A DNA stretch of 52,806 nt from Aureococcus anophagefferens (Eukaryota; Sar; Pelagophyceae; Pelagomonadales; Pelagomonadaceae). How positions within the stretch are numbered: the stretch's first letter is position 1; every line of letters begins with the position of its first letter. The stretch is taken from the NCBI RefSeq assembly GCF_000186865.1, contig NW_008705565.1, forward strand, positions 1,858,663 to 1,911,468, in the 5' to 3' direction. Under the pieces are notes generated by a model. It saw only the letters and a program-made list of their open reading frames with translations, ran no database searches and was not told where the DNA came from. Below are positions 1 to 8,436 of the stretch, one piece after another. The position numbers and the translations under genes were made by a program.

Positions 1-625
1 CGCCGCGGCGCCGCGCGCGCGCGGCGAGCGCGGCCGCGGGCCGCTCCGCGGCCGCGAGCCGCGCGGCGCGCGCGCGCCGGCGGGTCCGCGCGGCCTCGCC
101 CCGCGCGACGCGCGCGCCCGTCGCGAGGACGCAGGCCGTCGCGAGCGCGCGCGACGCCGACGCCTCGGCGTCGAGCGCCGCGGCGAGCGCGTCGGTCTCG
201 GGCGAGCCGAGCGCGGCCGCGCGGGCCCGGGCGTCCGCGGCCTCGGCGGCGTCGCGCTGCGCCCGACCGTCCGCGGCGTCGCGCGCCCGGTCCGCGCCCC
301 GCGCCGCCGCGTCGAGCGCCGCGCGCTCGCCCGACGCGTCCGCGCGGTCGAGCGCCGCGGCCGCCGCCGCGCAGTATGCGGCCTCGGCCTCGCAGGCGTC
401 GACGCGCCGCGCCGCCGACGCCTGCGCGCCCCGGGCCGACGACGCCGACGCCGCCAGGCCCGACCCGGCGCAGCGCAGCGACGCCACGGCCGCCTCGCTC
501 TCGCCGACGGCCGCCGCCAGCGTCGACCGCGCGTGGGCCACCTCCTTGTCCAGCGCGTTCGCCAGCGCGCGCCGCCCCCGCAGGTCCACGGGCTCCAGCG
601 AGGAGACCGACGAGCGGCGAGACAT
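1..625 (-). CDS. Partial Ala/Arg-rich helical protein, 5' part only
   Basis: Reading the minus strand from an ATG at 623-625 gives an open frame to the window edge with no stop, about 208 residues, starting MSRRSSVSSLEPVDLRGRR. The product is dominated by Ala, Arg, Asp and Glu in a pattern expected of long amphipathic helices or coiled coil; no catalytic motif is visible. It resembles in composition the central exons of the Sfi1-like gene at 30.4-34 kb, but composition alone cannot establish homology. The 3' part lies outside the window. The next gene is divergent, so 626-714 would be a shared promoter. Confidence 0.5.
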   Translation of the reverse strand, partial: MSRRSSVSSLEPVDLRGRRALANALDKEVAHARSTLAAAVGESEAAVASLRCAGSGLAASASSARGAQASAARRVDACEAEAAYCAAAAAALDRADASGERAALDAAARGADRARDAADGRAQRDAAEAADARARAAALGSPETDALAAALDAEASASRALATACVLATGARVARGEAARTRRRARAARLAAAERPAAALAARARRRG

Positions 626-714
626 GATGCGCATTCGGCCCTCAAATCACAGAGCCATTTGAATGCTCAAAAGTTCAACCAAAAATTTATTTGTGGCAAA
701 AATTGAGCGTGCGG

Positions 715-1566
715 ATGGTGTACTCGATGGTCCCTGTTCGCCTCTTCGTTGCTGCAATCCTCTCAGCGCATGCCTTCGCGCCGCCGCGGCCGCACGCGAC
801 GCTGCGGCGCGTCGCGCGGCCCGCGGTCGCCGCCGGGCCGCCGGACCGCTGGAGCTGGAGCGGCCCCGTGGTGCCGCCGGCGCCGGCGGCGCTGGCGGAG
901 ACCAAGGGCGCCCAGAAGCGGTTCGTCTTCCTGCTGGCCTTCAACGCGGGGCTCGCGGACCTCGTGCTCGTCCGCACCTACGGCTGCTACGCGACGATGA
1001 TGACGGGGACGACCGTCGAGGGCGTCGCCGCGGCCGCCGGCGCGAGGTGGGCGGACGCGGCGTTCTTCGGGGGCATGGTTGCGAGCTACCTCAGCGGCGT
1101 CGGCGCCTTCCGGATCCTCAACGAGCGCTTCGTCCGCGGCCGGAAGGCGAACCGGGTCCTCGCGCCCGCGGTGCTGCTGCTCTTCGTCGGCGCGGACGCG
1201 TTCGGGCCCGCGAGGCTGGGGGTGCTCTGGTGCGCCGCCGGCTTCGGCCTCGTCAACGCGCTGTCCTTGGACGTGCTCCTCACGAACACGCAGCTGCTGA
1301 CCGTGCACCTGCACAAGCTCGCGAACCTCGCCGTCGACTTCGCGGGCCTCGCGGGGAGAGAGGCGAGGGCCAGGGCCAAGCTCAGCGACGTGAACAAGCG
1401 CAGCCTGGCCGTCGTCGGCGCCTTCGGCCTCGGCGTCGCCGCCGGCGCGGGCCTCTGCGCCGCGCTGCCCGGCTTCGTCGCCCGCGGCTTCCAGGCGGCG
1501 CTCGGCGCGTCCTACGCGCTCATCCTCCTCTCGCACGACCGCGGCGCGCTGCGGAGCCCCAGATAA
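715..1566 (+). CDS. DUF1275 (YoaK-type) membrane protein, predicted plastid-targeted, copy 1
   Basis: The 283-residue product has several hydrophobic segments and aligns over its length with the neighbour at 1716. The DUF1275 hallmark FATMMTGN of copy 2 is YATMMTGT here, so the usual Asn is lost. The N-terminus is a short signal peptide followed by AHAFAPPRPH and an Arg-rich stretch, which matches the bipartite ASAFAP-type presequence of secondary plastids; plastid location is therefore inferred. The ATG at 715 is used; 727 (MVPVRLF) is an alternative. The substrate is unknown; DUF1275 proteins are uncharacterised membrane proteins. It forms a head-to-tail pair with copy 2. Confidence 0.75.
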   Translation: MVYSMVPVRLFVAAILSAHAFAPPRPHATLRRVARPAVAAGPPDRWSWSGPVVPPAPAALAETKGAQKRFVFLLAFNAGLADLVLVRTYGCYATMMTGTTVEGVAAAAGARWADAAFFGGMVASYLSGVGAFRILNERFVRGRKANRVLAPAVLLLFVGADAFGPARLGVLWCAAGFGLVNALSLDVLLTNTQLLTVHLHKLANLAVDFAGLAGREARARAKLSDVNKRSLAVVGAFGLGVAAGAGLCAALPGFVARGFQAALGASYALILLSHDRGALRSPR

Positions 1567-1715
1567 CCATGACACGGGATGCACTGGGGCGGCGCGGTCG
1601 AGCTCTAGGTGCAACTTTGAAGTGCTCAAATAAAAATGAGGCCAATATTGTCGACAGAAAAAATAACGATGAAGCGGTGAGGAAAGCAGTCCAAGCCCGC
1701 TGACATCTTCGGGCA

Positions 1716-2672
1716 ATGGTCCGCCACAGGCTTTGTTTTGCGCTCGGCGCGTGCGCCGCGGTGCAGGCCTTCGCGCCGCCGCGGCCGCACGCGACGCGGC
1801 GGCGCGTCGCGAGGCACGTCGCAACCCTCGCCGCCGGGCCGCCGACGCGCTGGTGCTGGAGCGGGCCCGTGGTGCAGCCCGCGCCGGCGCTGGCGACGCC
1901 GGCGGCGGCGGCGCCGGCGGCGGCGACGCCGGCGGCCACGGGCGCGCAGAAGCGGCTCGTCTTCCTGCTGGCCTTTTGCGCGGGCCTCGCGGACCTCGTG
2001 CTCGTGCGCAAGCACGGCTGCTTCGCGACGATGATGACCGGGAACCTCATCAAGGGCATCACCGCGGGCATCGACGCGCGATGGGCGGACGCGGCGTTCT
2101 TCGCGAGCATGGTGACGGTCTACCTCAGCGGCGTCGGCGCCTTCCGGGTCCTCGACGAGCGCTTCGGCCGCGACCGGTCGCCGAGGGTGAACCGGGTCCT
2201 CGCGCCCGCGGTGCTGTTTTTCTTCGTCGGCGCGGACGCCTTCGGGCACGACGCGCCGCGCGCGGGCGCGCTCTGGTGCGCCGCCGGCTTCGGCCTCGTC
2301 AACTCCGTGTCCCTGGACGTGCTCCTGACGATCACCTGCATGCTGACCGTGCACATGCACAAGCTCACGAACCTCGCCGTCGACTTCGCGGGCCTCGCGG
2401 GGCGAGAGGCCAGGGCCCGGGCCAAGGTCACCCCCGTGAACAAGCGCAGCATCACCGCCATCGGCGCCTTCGGCCTCGGCGTCGCCGCCGGCGTGGTCCT
2501 CTTCGCCGCCTTCCCGGGCTTCGTCGCCCGCGGCTTCCAGACGGCGCTCGGCCTGTCCTACTTTTGCATCCTCCTCTCGCACGACCGCGGCAGGCTGCGG
2601 CGCGACATGCCCGGCCGGACGCTCCTCGGCGGCGACCACCCGCCCGCGTCGCACGCAGGAGGGGGCAAGTAA
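1716..2672 (+). CDS. DUF1275 (YoaK-type) membrane protein, predicted plastid-targeted, copy 2
   Basis: This 318-residue paralog lies 149 bp downstream of copy 1 in the same direction. It keeps the canonical MTGN motif. The presequence reads VQAFAPPRPH followed by an Arg-rich segment, again the Phe-containing cleavage motif of red-lineage plastid import. A Pro/Ala/Thr linker of about 30 residues separates the presequence from the first membrane segment and is longer than in copy 1. Upstream DNA shares a TTTGAA(n)TGCTCAAA motif with copy 1 (near 659 and 1618), so the promoter was probably duplicated together with the gene. The 3' end lies 11 bp from the convergent gene. Confidence 0.77.
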   Translation: MVRHRLCFALGACAAVQAFAPPRPHATRRRVARHVATLAAGPPTRWCWSGPVVQPAPALATPAAAAPAAATPAATGAQKRLVFLLAFCAGLADLVLVRKHGCFATMMTGNLIKGITAGIDARWADAAFFASMVTVYLSGVGAFRVLDERFGRDRSPRVNRVLAPAVLFFFVGADAFGHDAPRAGALWCAAGFGLVNSVSLDVLLTITCMLTVHMHKLTNLAVDFAGLAGREARARAKVTPVNKRSITAIGAFGLGVAAGVVLFAAFPGFVARGFQTALGLSYFCILLSHDRGRLRRDMPGRTLLGGDHPPASHAGGGK

Positions 2673-2683
2673 CATAGATTATT

Positions 2684-3502
2684 TTACCCGGCGCTCGGGA
2701 TCGCGTCGTAGCGGCGCCGGAACCGCTCCACGGCGACGGCGTCGAGGCCCTCGACGTAGCCGTTCGCGTCCTGGAACGTCGCGTGGAGCAGGCCCCGGAG
2801 GAACGCGTTCGGCGAGTCCGCGGGGCTCGGCGCGTCGTGCATCCAGTCGCGCGCGGCGCCGTCGGGCTGGCGCAGCGCGAAGCCCGCGCGCCGCAGGTCG
2901 CGGCTCCGCGCCATGGCCGCGACGCGCGCGGCGCGGCGGAAGAGCGGGTCCGCGTCCCGCCGCGGGAACGGCGGCCGCTTCCAGCCCTTGCGGAAGCTGA
3001 TGTGGTCGAAGAAGCCCGCGTAGGCGTCGTATATCGCGGCCGCCTGCGCGCGCTCGTCCGCCGACGCCGGCGCCGCGGGGCCCTCGCCGAGCAGGAGCGG
3101 CGGCGTTTCGCGCGTCGCGAGCGTCGCCGGCGCGTCGTCGCCGCCGTCCGCGGCGTCCTCGTAGGCGGCCTGGACGTGGACCGCGCGCACCTCGTCGTCG
3201 TCGCCGGACAGCGGCACCTCCGTCGTCGATTCCCCGAACCGCCGCTCCGGCGGGTAGCCCAGGATCGACAAGAGGTCGTCGACGCCGTCGCCGCCGTCGT
3301 CCTCGTCGAAGCGCTGGCACGCGCAGAAGAAGCAGCCCGGCGGCCGCGGCGGCGGCCGCCGCCGCTCCGTCGCGAAGCACCCGTCCTCCTCCCACTCGCC
3401 GTCGTCGACGTCGGCGTTGGCGCGCGGGTCCTCGTCGGCGACGCGCCGCGGGTCCTCGCCGCGGTCCCGGCGCGGCGCGCTCTTCCGGCTCGACCGAGGC
3501 AT
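2684..3502 (-). CDS. Hypothetical protein, acidic N-terminus
   Basis: This 272-residue product starts MPRSSRKSAPRR with a basic then acidic, low-complexity first half. One small Cys cluster, GCFFCACQR, occurs near residue 57. The C-terminal 110 residues look folded, with several Trp, Phe and Tyr (for example DHISFRKGWKRPPF and HATFQDANGYVEGLDAVAV). I do not recognise the family. Start ATG at 3500-3502; the divergent dioxygenase-like gene begins 124 bp away, so both probably share a promoter. Codon use is the same GC-rich style as the neighbours. Confidence 0.6.
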   Translation of the reverse strand: MPRSSRKSAPRRDRGEDPRRVADEDPRANADVDDGEWEEDGCFATERRRPPPRPPGCFFCACQRFDEDDGGDGVDDLLSILGYPPERRFGESTTEVPLSGDDDEVRAVHVQAAYEDAADGGDDAPATLATRETPPLLLGEGPAAPASADERAQAAAIYDAYAGFFDHISFRKGWKRPPFPRRDADPLFRRAARVAAMARSRDLRRAGFALRQPDGAARDWMHDAPSPADSPNAFLRGLLHATFQDANGYVEGLDAVAVERFRRRYDAIPSAG

Positions 3503-3625
3503 GTTCAGAGCGACGGCCGCATCATTGATGGGGCACTCAGGGCGATCATAACCGAGGGGCAGCCTTCTTGAACAGCTCGAGCGGCCCGCATCATTGTTAT
3601 TTGACCCGATGATGCAGTCCGCAGC

Positions 3626-5008
3626 ATGGAGCTACCCCCTCGCGTCGACGACGACGACAGCGACGGCGACGGCGACCCCCGTGCCGCGAACATGGAGCCG
3701 GCTCGTCGCATCGACGACAGCGACGACGACACCGACCGTGCCCTCGAAGGCGCGATCGAGGCGTACGCGTCGTCGCACCCGGAGCTGAGCGCCGTCGAGC
3801 TGCTGCGCGCCTTCCACGTGCGCCGGTACCTCTGGCCGGGGCTCACGGACGAGGAGGCGGCGTCCGACGCCGCCGTCCCCGAGGCGCGCATCGCCGCCGC
3901 GCCGCGCGCCGCGCTCGTGTCCTGCGTCGCCTCGTGGATCCGCACGCGCGAGAGCGAGGACGCGCTCCGGCGGAAGCTCGCCGCCGCGGCGCGCGTCGTC
4001 GTCGTCCACGGGCGCCTCGACGGCGGCGCGCTCGACGCGCTGCGCGCGCTCGCGCCCGGCCCCGCGCGGAAGCGCGCGCGCGTCGCGGCGCCGGCCGAGC
4101 CGCCCGCCGTCGCGGCGCCCGCCGGGGACCCCGTGCGCGCCGTCGGCGCCGCCGAGGCCGCGCGGCTCGGCGCGCGCCTCGCGCGCGAGGGCTGCGTCGT
4201 TTTGGACGGCCTCGTCGACGCGGCCTACCTGTCGTCGCGGGAGCCGGCGATCCGCGCCGCGTGGCTGCCGCGCGAGCTCAACTTCTACCCGGACTGGCGG
4301 AGCTCGGACTTCTTCCTCAACGGGCCGTCGGAGCCGCGCGTGCCCATCAACGCGGCCCTGACGCCGCTCGGCGCCGCGCTCGCGGGCGGCGTCGCGCGCG
4401 CGGCGTCCGCGGTCGCCGGCGAGGACCTCGTCGTCCTCCAGGGCAACGCGACGCTCTACTCGACGCGGACGAACCGGACGCTCGCCGACCACCGCGACGG
4501 GTCGCCCTACTCCGTCGTCGTCCACGTGTCGGCGACGTCGCCGGCGACGGCGGGGCTCGAGATCGACGCGGGGGAAGGCTTCCGGCGCGTCGTCTTCGGC
4601 GACGTCGGGTCCGCCGCGCTGCTCCGCGGCGACGAGCACGTCCACCGGAGCGTGCCCGTGGACCGCGGCGACCGCCTCGTGCTCGTCTTCTTCCTCGACC
4701 GCCGCGGCGGCGCGCGCGCGGCCCACCCGGCGACGCCGCAAGTCGCGGAGCTCCTGTTCTACCCGACGGACGGCGCGGCCGCGCCGGACTTCGGGGACCG
4801 CGTCGCCGGCGACCTCGGCGACGCGATCGACGCCGCGGACGCGACGCTCGTCGTCGGCGTCGACGTCCTCCCGCCGGCGCTCGCGGCCGCGCGCCACCGG
4901 CGCGGCGTCTCCGCAGAGTTTTCGCGGTCGCCCCGCGCGGGCCTCTGCGACTTTTCCTACGCGGGCCCGCCCGCGCGGTCCCTCGCCTTCGCGCTCGGCG
5001 TCGCCTAA
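3626..5008 (+). CDS. 2OG-Fe(II) dioxygenase-like protein
   Basis: The 460-residue product carries the facial-triad pattern of 2-oxoglutarate/Fe(II) dioxygenases: His289-x-Asp291 in ADHRDGSPYS, a distal His (338 or 340) in DEHVHRSVPVDRGDRLVL, and Arg350, ten residues after His340, placed to bind 2-oxoglutarate. The beta-rich spacing between them suits the double-stranded beta-helix fold. The first 160 residues are acidic and Ala-rich with a KKRAR-like basic patch near 150, possibly a nuclear signal. The substrate cannot be read from sequence; a prolyl-hydroxylase-like or phytanoyl-type enzyme are both possible. Single exon, ATG at 3626. The stop lies 73 bp from the stop of the convergent SCI1-like gene. 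Confidence 0.6.
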   Translation: MELPPRVDDDDSDGDGDPRAANMEPARRIDDSDDDTDRALEGAIEAYASSHPELSAVELLRAFHVRRYLWPGLTDEEAASDAAVPEARIAAAPRAALVSCVASWIRTRESEDALRRKLAAAARVVVVHGRLDGGALDALRALAPGPARKRARVAAPAEPPAVAAPAGDPVRAVGAAEAARLGARLAREGCVVLDGLVDAAYLSSREPAIRAAWLPRELNFYPDWRSSDFFLNGPSEPRVPINAALTPLGAALAGGVARAASAVAGEDLVVLQGNATLYSTRTNRTLADHRDGSPYSVVVHVSATSPATAGLEIDAGEGFRRVVFGDVGSAALLRGDEHVHRSVPVDRGDRLVLVFFLDRRGGARAAHPATPQVAELLFYPTDGAAAPDFGDRVAGDLGDAIDAADATLVVGVDVLPPALAAARHRRGVSAEFSRSPRAGLCDFSYAGPPARSLAFALGVA

Positions 5009-5130
5009 AGTGAGAAGCCCGTCTGGAGCCACCCGAGGCCCGTCCTCAGGTTGCCTCTGGGGTCTGGGCCTCGAGCTAAAGTTAGAAGCCCGTCTGGAGC
5101 CACCCGTCCTGCTTCTGGGCCTCGAGCTGG
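5009..5130. repeat. Tandem duplication of the SCI1-like gene 3' end
   Basis: The segment AAGCCCGTCTGGAGCCACCC occurs at 5017 and again at 5090. Both copies are followed by CTGGGCCTCGAGCT (around 5063 and 5115). The second copy encodes the last codons (DGWLQTGF) and stop of the minus-strand gene; the first copy fills the gap to the dioxygenase gene. Confidence 0.8.
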
Positions 5131-5921
5131 CGGTCGACGGCGCGGACCGTGTCGAGGTCGCCGCGCTTGTAGGCCTGCTGCTGCTTCTGGCGGAGGATCT
5201 CGAGGTCCTTGAGCTCCTGGCGCTTGCCCTCGCCCATGCGCGCCGCCGCGGACCGCGCGTCGGCCTCCTCGTTGGCGCGGTCGCGGGCCTCGCGCTCGCG
5301 GCGCCGCGCGGCCTCGACCTGGGCCTCGTCGTCGAAGGCCGTCATCTCGCCGCCGGCCTTGCGCTCGCCGCGCTTGCGCCGCTCGTACTCCGCGAGCTCC
5401 CAGCGCTCGAGGTCGTAGTACTTGTCGTCGGGCATCGTCGCCGTGTTGTAGTCCTCGGCGAACTCGTTGAAGAGCTCCATGAGCTCGCGCTTCGAGCCCG
5501 TGAAGGCGGGCAGCTTCTTGACCTCGACGCACCACGCCTCGAACTCGCGGCGCTTGCGGAAGTAGTCGCTCTCGCGGACGACGCCGTACTTGCCGAACTC
5601 GTTCTGGTCGCAGGCGCCGAGCTTCGGCTTCTTCGCCTTCTTCTCCTTCTTCTTGGCCTTCTTCTTCTCCTTCTTCTTCTTCTTCTTCTTCTTCTCCTTC
5701 TTCGCCTTCTTGCTGTCCTTCTTCCGCTCCTTCTTCGACCGCTTCCGCTCGGGCGCGGCGTCGCGCGCGGCGCCGCCGTCCTCGTCGTCGTCGGAGCCCA
5801 CGGTCGCCCACTGGCGCTTGCGCTTGAGCACGGCGTCGCGCTGCGCGTCGCGCTGCGCCTGCTCCGCGTCGCTGTCGCTGGAGGAGCTGCTGGAGCTGCT
5901 GGAGGAGGAGGAGCGGCCCAT
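5082..5921 (-). CDS. Lys-rich nuclear protein resembling plant SCI1 (style cell-cycle inhibitor 1)
   Basis: From the ATG at 5919-5921 (MGRSSSSS...) the product is 279 residues: a Ser run, an acidic patch, a Lys/Glu-rich stretch of about 50 residues (encoded by CTT-rich plus-strand DNA), then a compact conserved-looking domain with NEFGKYGVVRESDYFRKRR, EFEAWCVEVKKL and EDYNTATMPDDKYYDLERW, and a C-terminal coiled coil. The central domain matches my memory of the SCI1-type family (FGKYG..RESD, NTAT.P..KYY). Nuclear location is inferred from the Lys tracts. The frame stays open upstream to about 6110 through a Pro-rich tandem repeat, but that part lacks conservation signs. Confidence 0.6.
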   Translation of the reverse strand: MGRSSSSSSSSSSSSDSDAEQAQRDAQRDAVLKRKRQWATVGSDDDEDGGAARDAAPERKRSKKERKKDSKKAKKEKKKKKKKKEKKKAKKKEKKAKKPKLGACDQNEFGKYGVVRESDYFRKRREFEAWCVEVKKLPAFTGSKRELMELFNEFAEDYNTATMPDDKYYDLERWELAEYERRKRGERKAGGEMTAFDDEAQVEAARRREREARDRANEEADARSAAARMGEGKRQELKDLEILRQKQQQAYKRGDLDTVRAVDRQLEAQKQDGWLQTGF

Positions 5922-6166
5922 GGCGGTCGTGTCGCGCGGCGGCGGCGGAGGCGTTGGGCGCGGCGGCGGCGGAAGCGTTGGGCGCGGCGGCGGCGGAGGC
6001 GTTGGGCGCGCGGGCTCGGCTGCGGAGTGGCTCACAGCGGCGTGCCCATGCTCTCTGTGGCAACAAAGAGCATGGAGATGCGCTGAGAGCACCTCTGCGC
6101 CGTCGGACAAGAGCTGAGAGCAGCTCGCCGCCGTCGTGATCTGTGCGCCGCATCGCCGACGAAGTC

Positions 6167-6883
6167 ATGGCCTCCATCCTGGACGCGGTCGACCCGCTGT
6201 CGCTGTCCTGGGCCGCGGGCTGCGCGGCCCTCTCCGGCGCCTTCTACTGCGTCCTGCCCCGCAGCGCACCCTCCGGCAAGCCCCTGGGCTTCGCGACGCG
6301 CCTCGAGTGGTGCGTGCGCTGCGTCGAGGGCCTCCAGGGCGCCTACATCGCCGCCGCCGCCGCGCGGCACCTGGCGACGGCCGGCGGCCCGCTCGCGGCG
6401 CCCGTCGTGCGGACGATGGCGGGCTACCTGCTCTTCGACACGGCCTACGAGCTCGTCGCGCCGCTCGTCGCGGGCGGCGCCTGGGACGCGGGCTTCCTCG
6501 CGCACCACCTCGTCGGCCTCGCGGCCCACGGCCTCGCGACGCGTCACGCGGTCCTGCGGACCGCGACGCCGTACGTCTACCTCGCGGAGGCGAGCACGCC
6601 CTTCCTGCACGCGTCGTGGATGCTCGACAAGCTCGAGCGCGCCGGGTCGCCCCTCTTCCTCGCCAACGGCGTCGCCGGCGCGCTGTGCTACGTGGTGTTT
6701 AGAGTGGTGCTCCCGCCGCTGACGCTCTGGCGGTTTCGCGACGCCGCGCCCTGGCTCGCGGAGCCCGGCGGCGCGGGCGTACACGCGGCCTTCCAATGGT
6801 CCATGGTCGTCTTCATCGGCCTCAACCTCTTCTGGTTCCGGAAGCTCGTCCGGATGGTGTCGTCGAAGCTTAAGAAAACCTAG
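6167..6883 (+). CDS. TLC-domain (TRAM-LAG1-CLN8) multipass membrane protein, TLCD4/TMEM56-like
   Basis: The 238-residue product has about six hydrophobic segments. The TLC signature is visible as FLAHHLVGLAAHGLATRHA, followed by YLAEASTPFLHASWMLDKL and a later aromatic membrane segment. Length and motif fit the TMEM56/TLCD family rather than ceramide synthases, which are longer. The C-terminus SSKLKKT is a possible ER-retrieval-like tail. The frame can be extended upstream only with a GTG, so the ATG at 6167 is used. It is divergent from the SCI1-like gene across about 245 bp that contains a 9-bp inverted repeat (CCATGCTCT/AGAGCATGG near 6050-6077). Confidence 0.75.
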   Translation: MASILDAVDPLSLSWAAGCAALSGAFYCVLPRSAPSGKPLGFATRLEWCVRCVEGLQGAYIAAAAARHLATAGGPLAAPVVRTMAGYLLFDTAYELVAPLVAGGAWDAGFLAHHLVGLAAHGLATRHAVLRTATPYVYLAEASTPFLHASWMLDKLERAGSPLFLANGVAGALCYVVFRVVLPPLTLWRFRDAAPWLAEPGGAGVHAAFQWSMVVFIGLNLFWFRKLVRMVSSKLKKT

Positions 6884-6995
6884 CGCCCCATGGTCGGCTT
6901 CATCGGCCTCCGAAAGTGCCTCCGAGTCCGAGTCCACCTCTTCTGGTTCCGGAAGCTCGTCCGGATGGTGTCATCGAAGCTTAAGGACACCTAGC
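6800..6995 (+). repeat. Partial tandem duplication of the TLC gene 3' end
   Basis: The last roughly 85 bp of the TLC gene (6800-6886) are repeated at about 6890-6995 with a small insertion. CTCTTCTGGTTCCGGAAGCT and GTCCGGATGGTGTC occur in both copies, and both end in ACCTAGCGC. The second copy is non-coding for TLC, but its CTAG supplies the stop codon of the convergent CHAT gene. Confidence 0.85.
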
Positions 6996-8234
6996 GCGGA
7001 GTGACGGGCGGGTCGGCGTAGGGCAGGTCGTCGTCCTTCTTGCCGCCGCCGGGCGTCAGGAGGCGCAGCAGCGAGCGGTAGGCCTCGCCGACGAGCCCCG
7101 CGGGCGCCGCGTAGGCGAGGCTCGGCGGCCGCACGGGCGACTCCGCGCCGCGCCGCTCGAGGGACTCCGAGAGGAAGAGGGGCAACCCCGACGCGGCGGG
7201 GGGCGGCGCGCAGTCGTGGGCCGACGACGCCGCGCCGTGCGGGTCCCGGAGCTCGAAGCGCGGCACGTGGCTGCGGACGCCGTTGGCTAAGGTGCCGAGC
7301 CGCGTCTCGAAGGCGATCGCGTCGACGGCCTCCTGGTACGCCTGCGCGTAGGCGTCGCGCGCCGCGCTCGCCTCGGGCCTAGCGAGGTCCAGGAGCCGCC
7401 GGCCCAGCTTCGCGAGCGTCGACGGCCGGCGCCGCTTCGCGCCGCGGGACGCGCGGCTCGCGACGAGCGCCTCGAAGAACGCGCGGGAGAAGAGGCGCGC
7501 GGCCTCGTCGTGGGCCGACGTCGCCCAGGCGACGACGTAGGGCACGCCCTCGCCGCGGACGGCCCGCGCGAGCGCCTCGGAGCGGCAGCCGTTGAGGAAG
7601 ACGAGCTCGAGGCGGCCGCCCTTCCTCGGCGAGTGGCGGCCGAGGAGCACGGCCAGGTCCCGGGGCCGCGCGGCCGCGAGCGTGCCGTCGCTGAGCACGA
7701 AGCCCAGCGTCCGCGTCGCGTCCTCGCTCCGGCTCGTGGGCGCGTCCGCGTGGCCGATGAAGAGGAAGCGGCGCGTCTCCGTGTCCCGCAGCGCGGACCG
7801 GAGCACGTCGGCCGTGACGTCGCCGCGCGCGTAGATGGCCGCGTCGCAGGACTTGGACACCTCCGTGGCCTCGAAGAGCGCGTTCGGCAGCGCCGCGACG
7901 CGCGGCGAGCACGCGAAGACGAGGAGCTCGCGCACGCGGCGGCCCCGGCGGCGGAGGCCCGACGCCCAGCGCCTACGGGAGTTCGACCGGTCGAACAACC
8001 CTCGTAAACGCGCCGCGGGGACGCGGACCGGCGCAGGAGCTGCTGCGCGGCGAACGCGACGACGAGGAGCTTCACGAGGAGGGACAGGGAGCCCAGCGCG
8101 TCGATGGTGCCGTCGCCGTCCCAGTCCATGAGGTCCGACGCGTCGACGTCGCCGTCGCCGTCGCCGTCCCAGTAGAGGAGCAGCGCCGCCACGAGCCGCA
8201 GCGGCGACGGCCGCGCGGGCCTGCGCTTGCCCAT
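6991..8234 (-). CDS. CHAT-domain (caspase-like) protein with N-terminal EF-hand-like loops and a membrane segment
   Basis: A two-exon model gives about 395 residues. Exon 2 (7972-6991) has no in-frame ATG at its head and follows a ...CCCGTAG acceptor. Exon 1 starts at the ATG 8232-8234 (MGKRRPARP). The donor is either GT at 8028 or GC at 8013; both keep the frame. Exon 1 encodes two Ca-binding-type loops (DGDGDGDVDASD, DWDGDGTIDALG) and a hydrophobic helix LLVKLLVVAFAAQQLL. Exon 2 encodes a CHAT peptidase fold with the dyad His143 (FLFIGHADAP) and Cys198 (LVFLNGCRSEALARAV). A caspase-like protease regulated by calcium and tethered to a membrane is inferred; activity is unproven. A Pro-rich, likely disordered tail follows. 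Confidence 0.65.
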
Positions 8235-8436
8235 GTTAGCTCGAACTTGCCCAGGCAATCCGTCGTGTCCCGGGCATGCTAGCTCGAGCTGCCCACCCAA
8301 TCCATCGGCACTCGGCACGAGTGCACTCTCCGGTTCATCGTGGCTCATGTTGCCCACCTGGCCGCGATCCGCCAAAAACCTGACGCTACAGGCCTCCGAT
8401 CCGCGCTTGTTGACCCGCTACGCGACCTCCAGCACC
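8235..8436. promoter_or_regulatory. Divergent intergenic region with imperfect direct repeats
   Basis: This is the 200-bp spacer between the CHAT and FBPase starts. Two copies of CATG(T/C)TAGCTCGA(A/G)CTTGCCCA-like sequence followed by CAATCC lie about 45 bp apart (8232 and 8276), with a weaker third near 8346. They could be shared regulatory sites; no TATA-like box is obvious. Confidence 0.4.

Noticed and set aside
6050..6077. CCATGCTCT/AGAGCATGG inverted repeat as a terminator or small RNA
   Set aside because: Short arms with a 10-bp loop in a divergent promoter; no supporting context.
5010..6086. Leu-rich membrane-like plus-strand frame
   Set aside because: The Leu run is the antisense of the poly-Lys tract of the SCI1-like gene, so hydrophobicity is an artefact.
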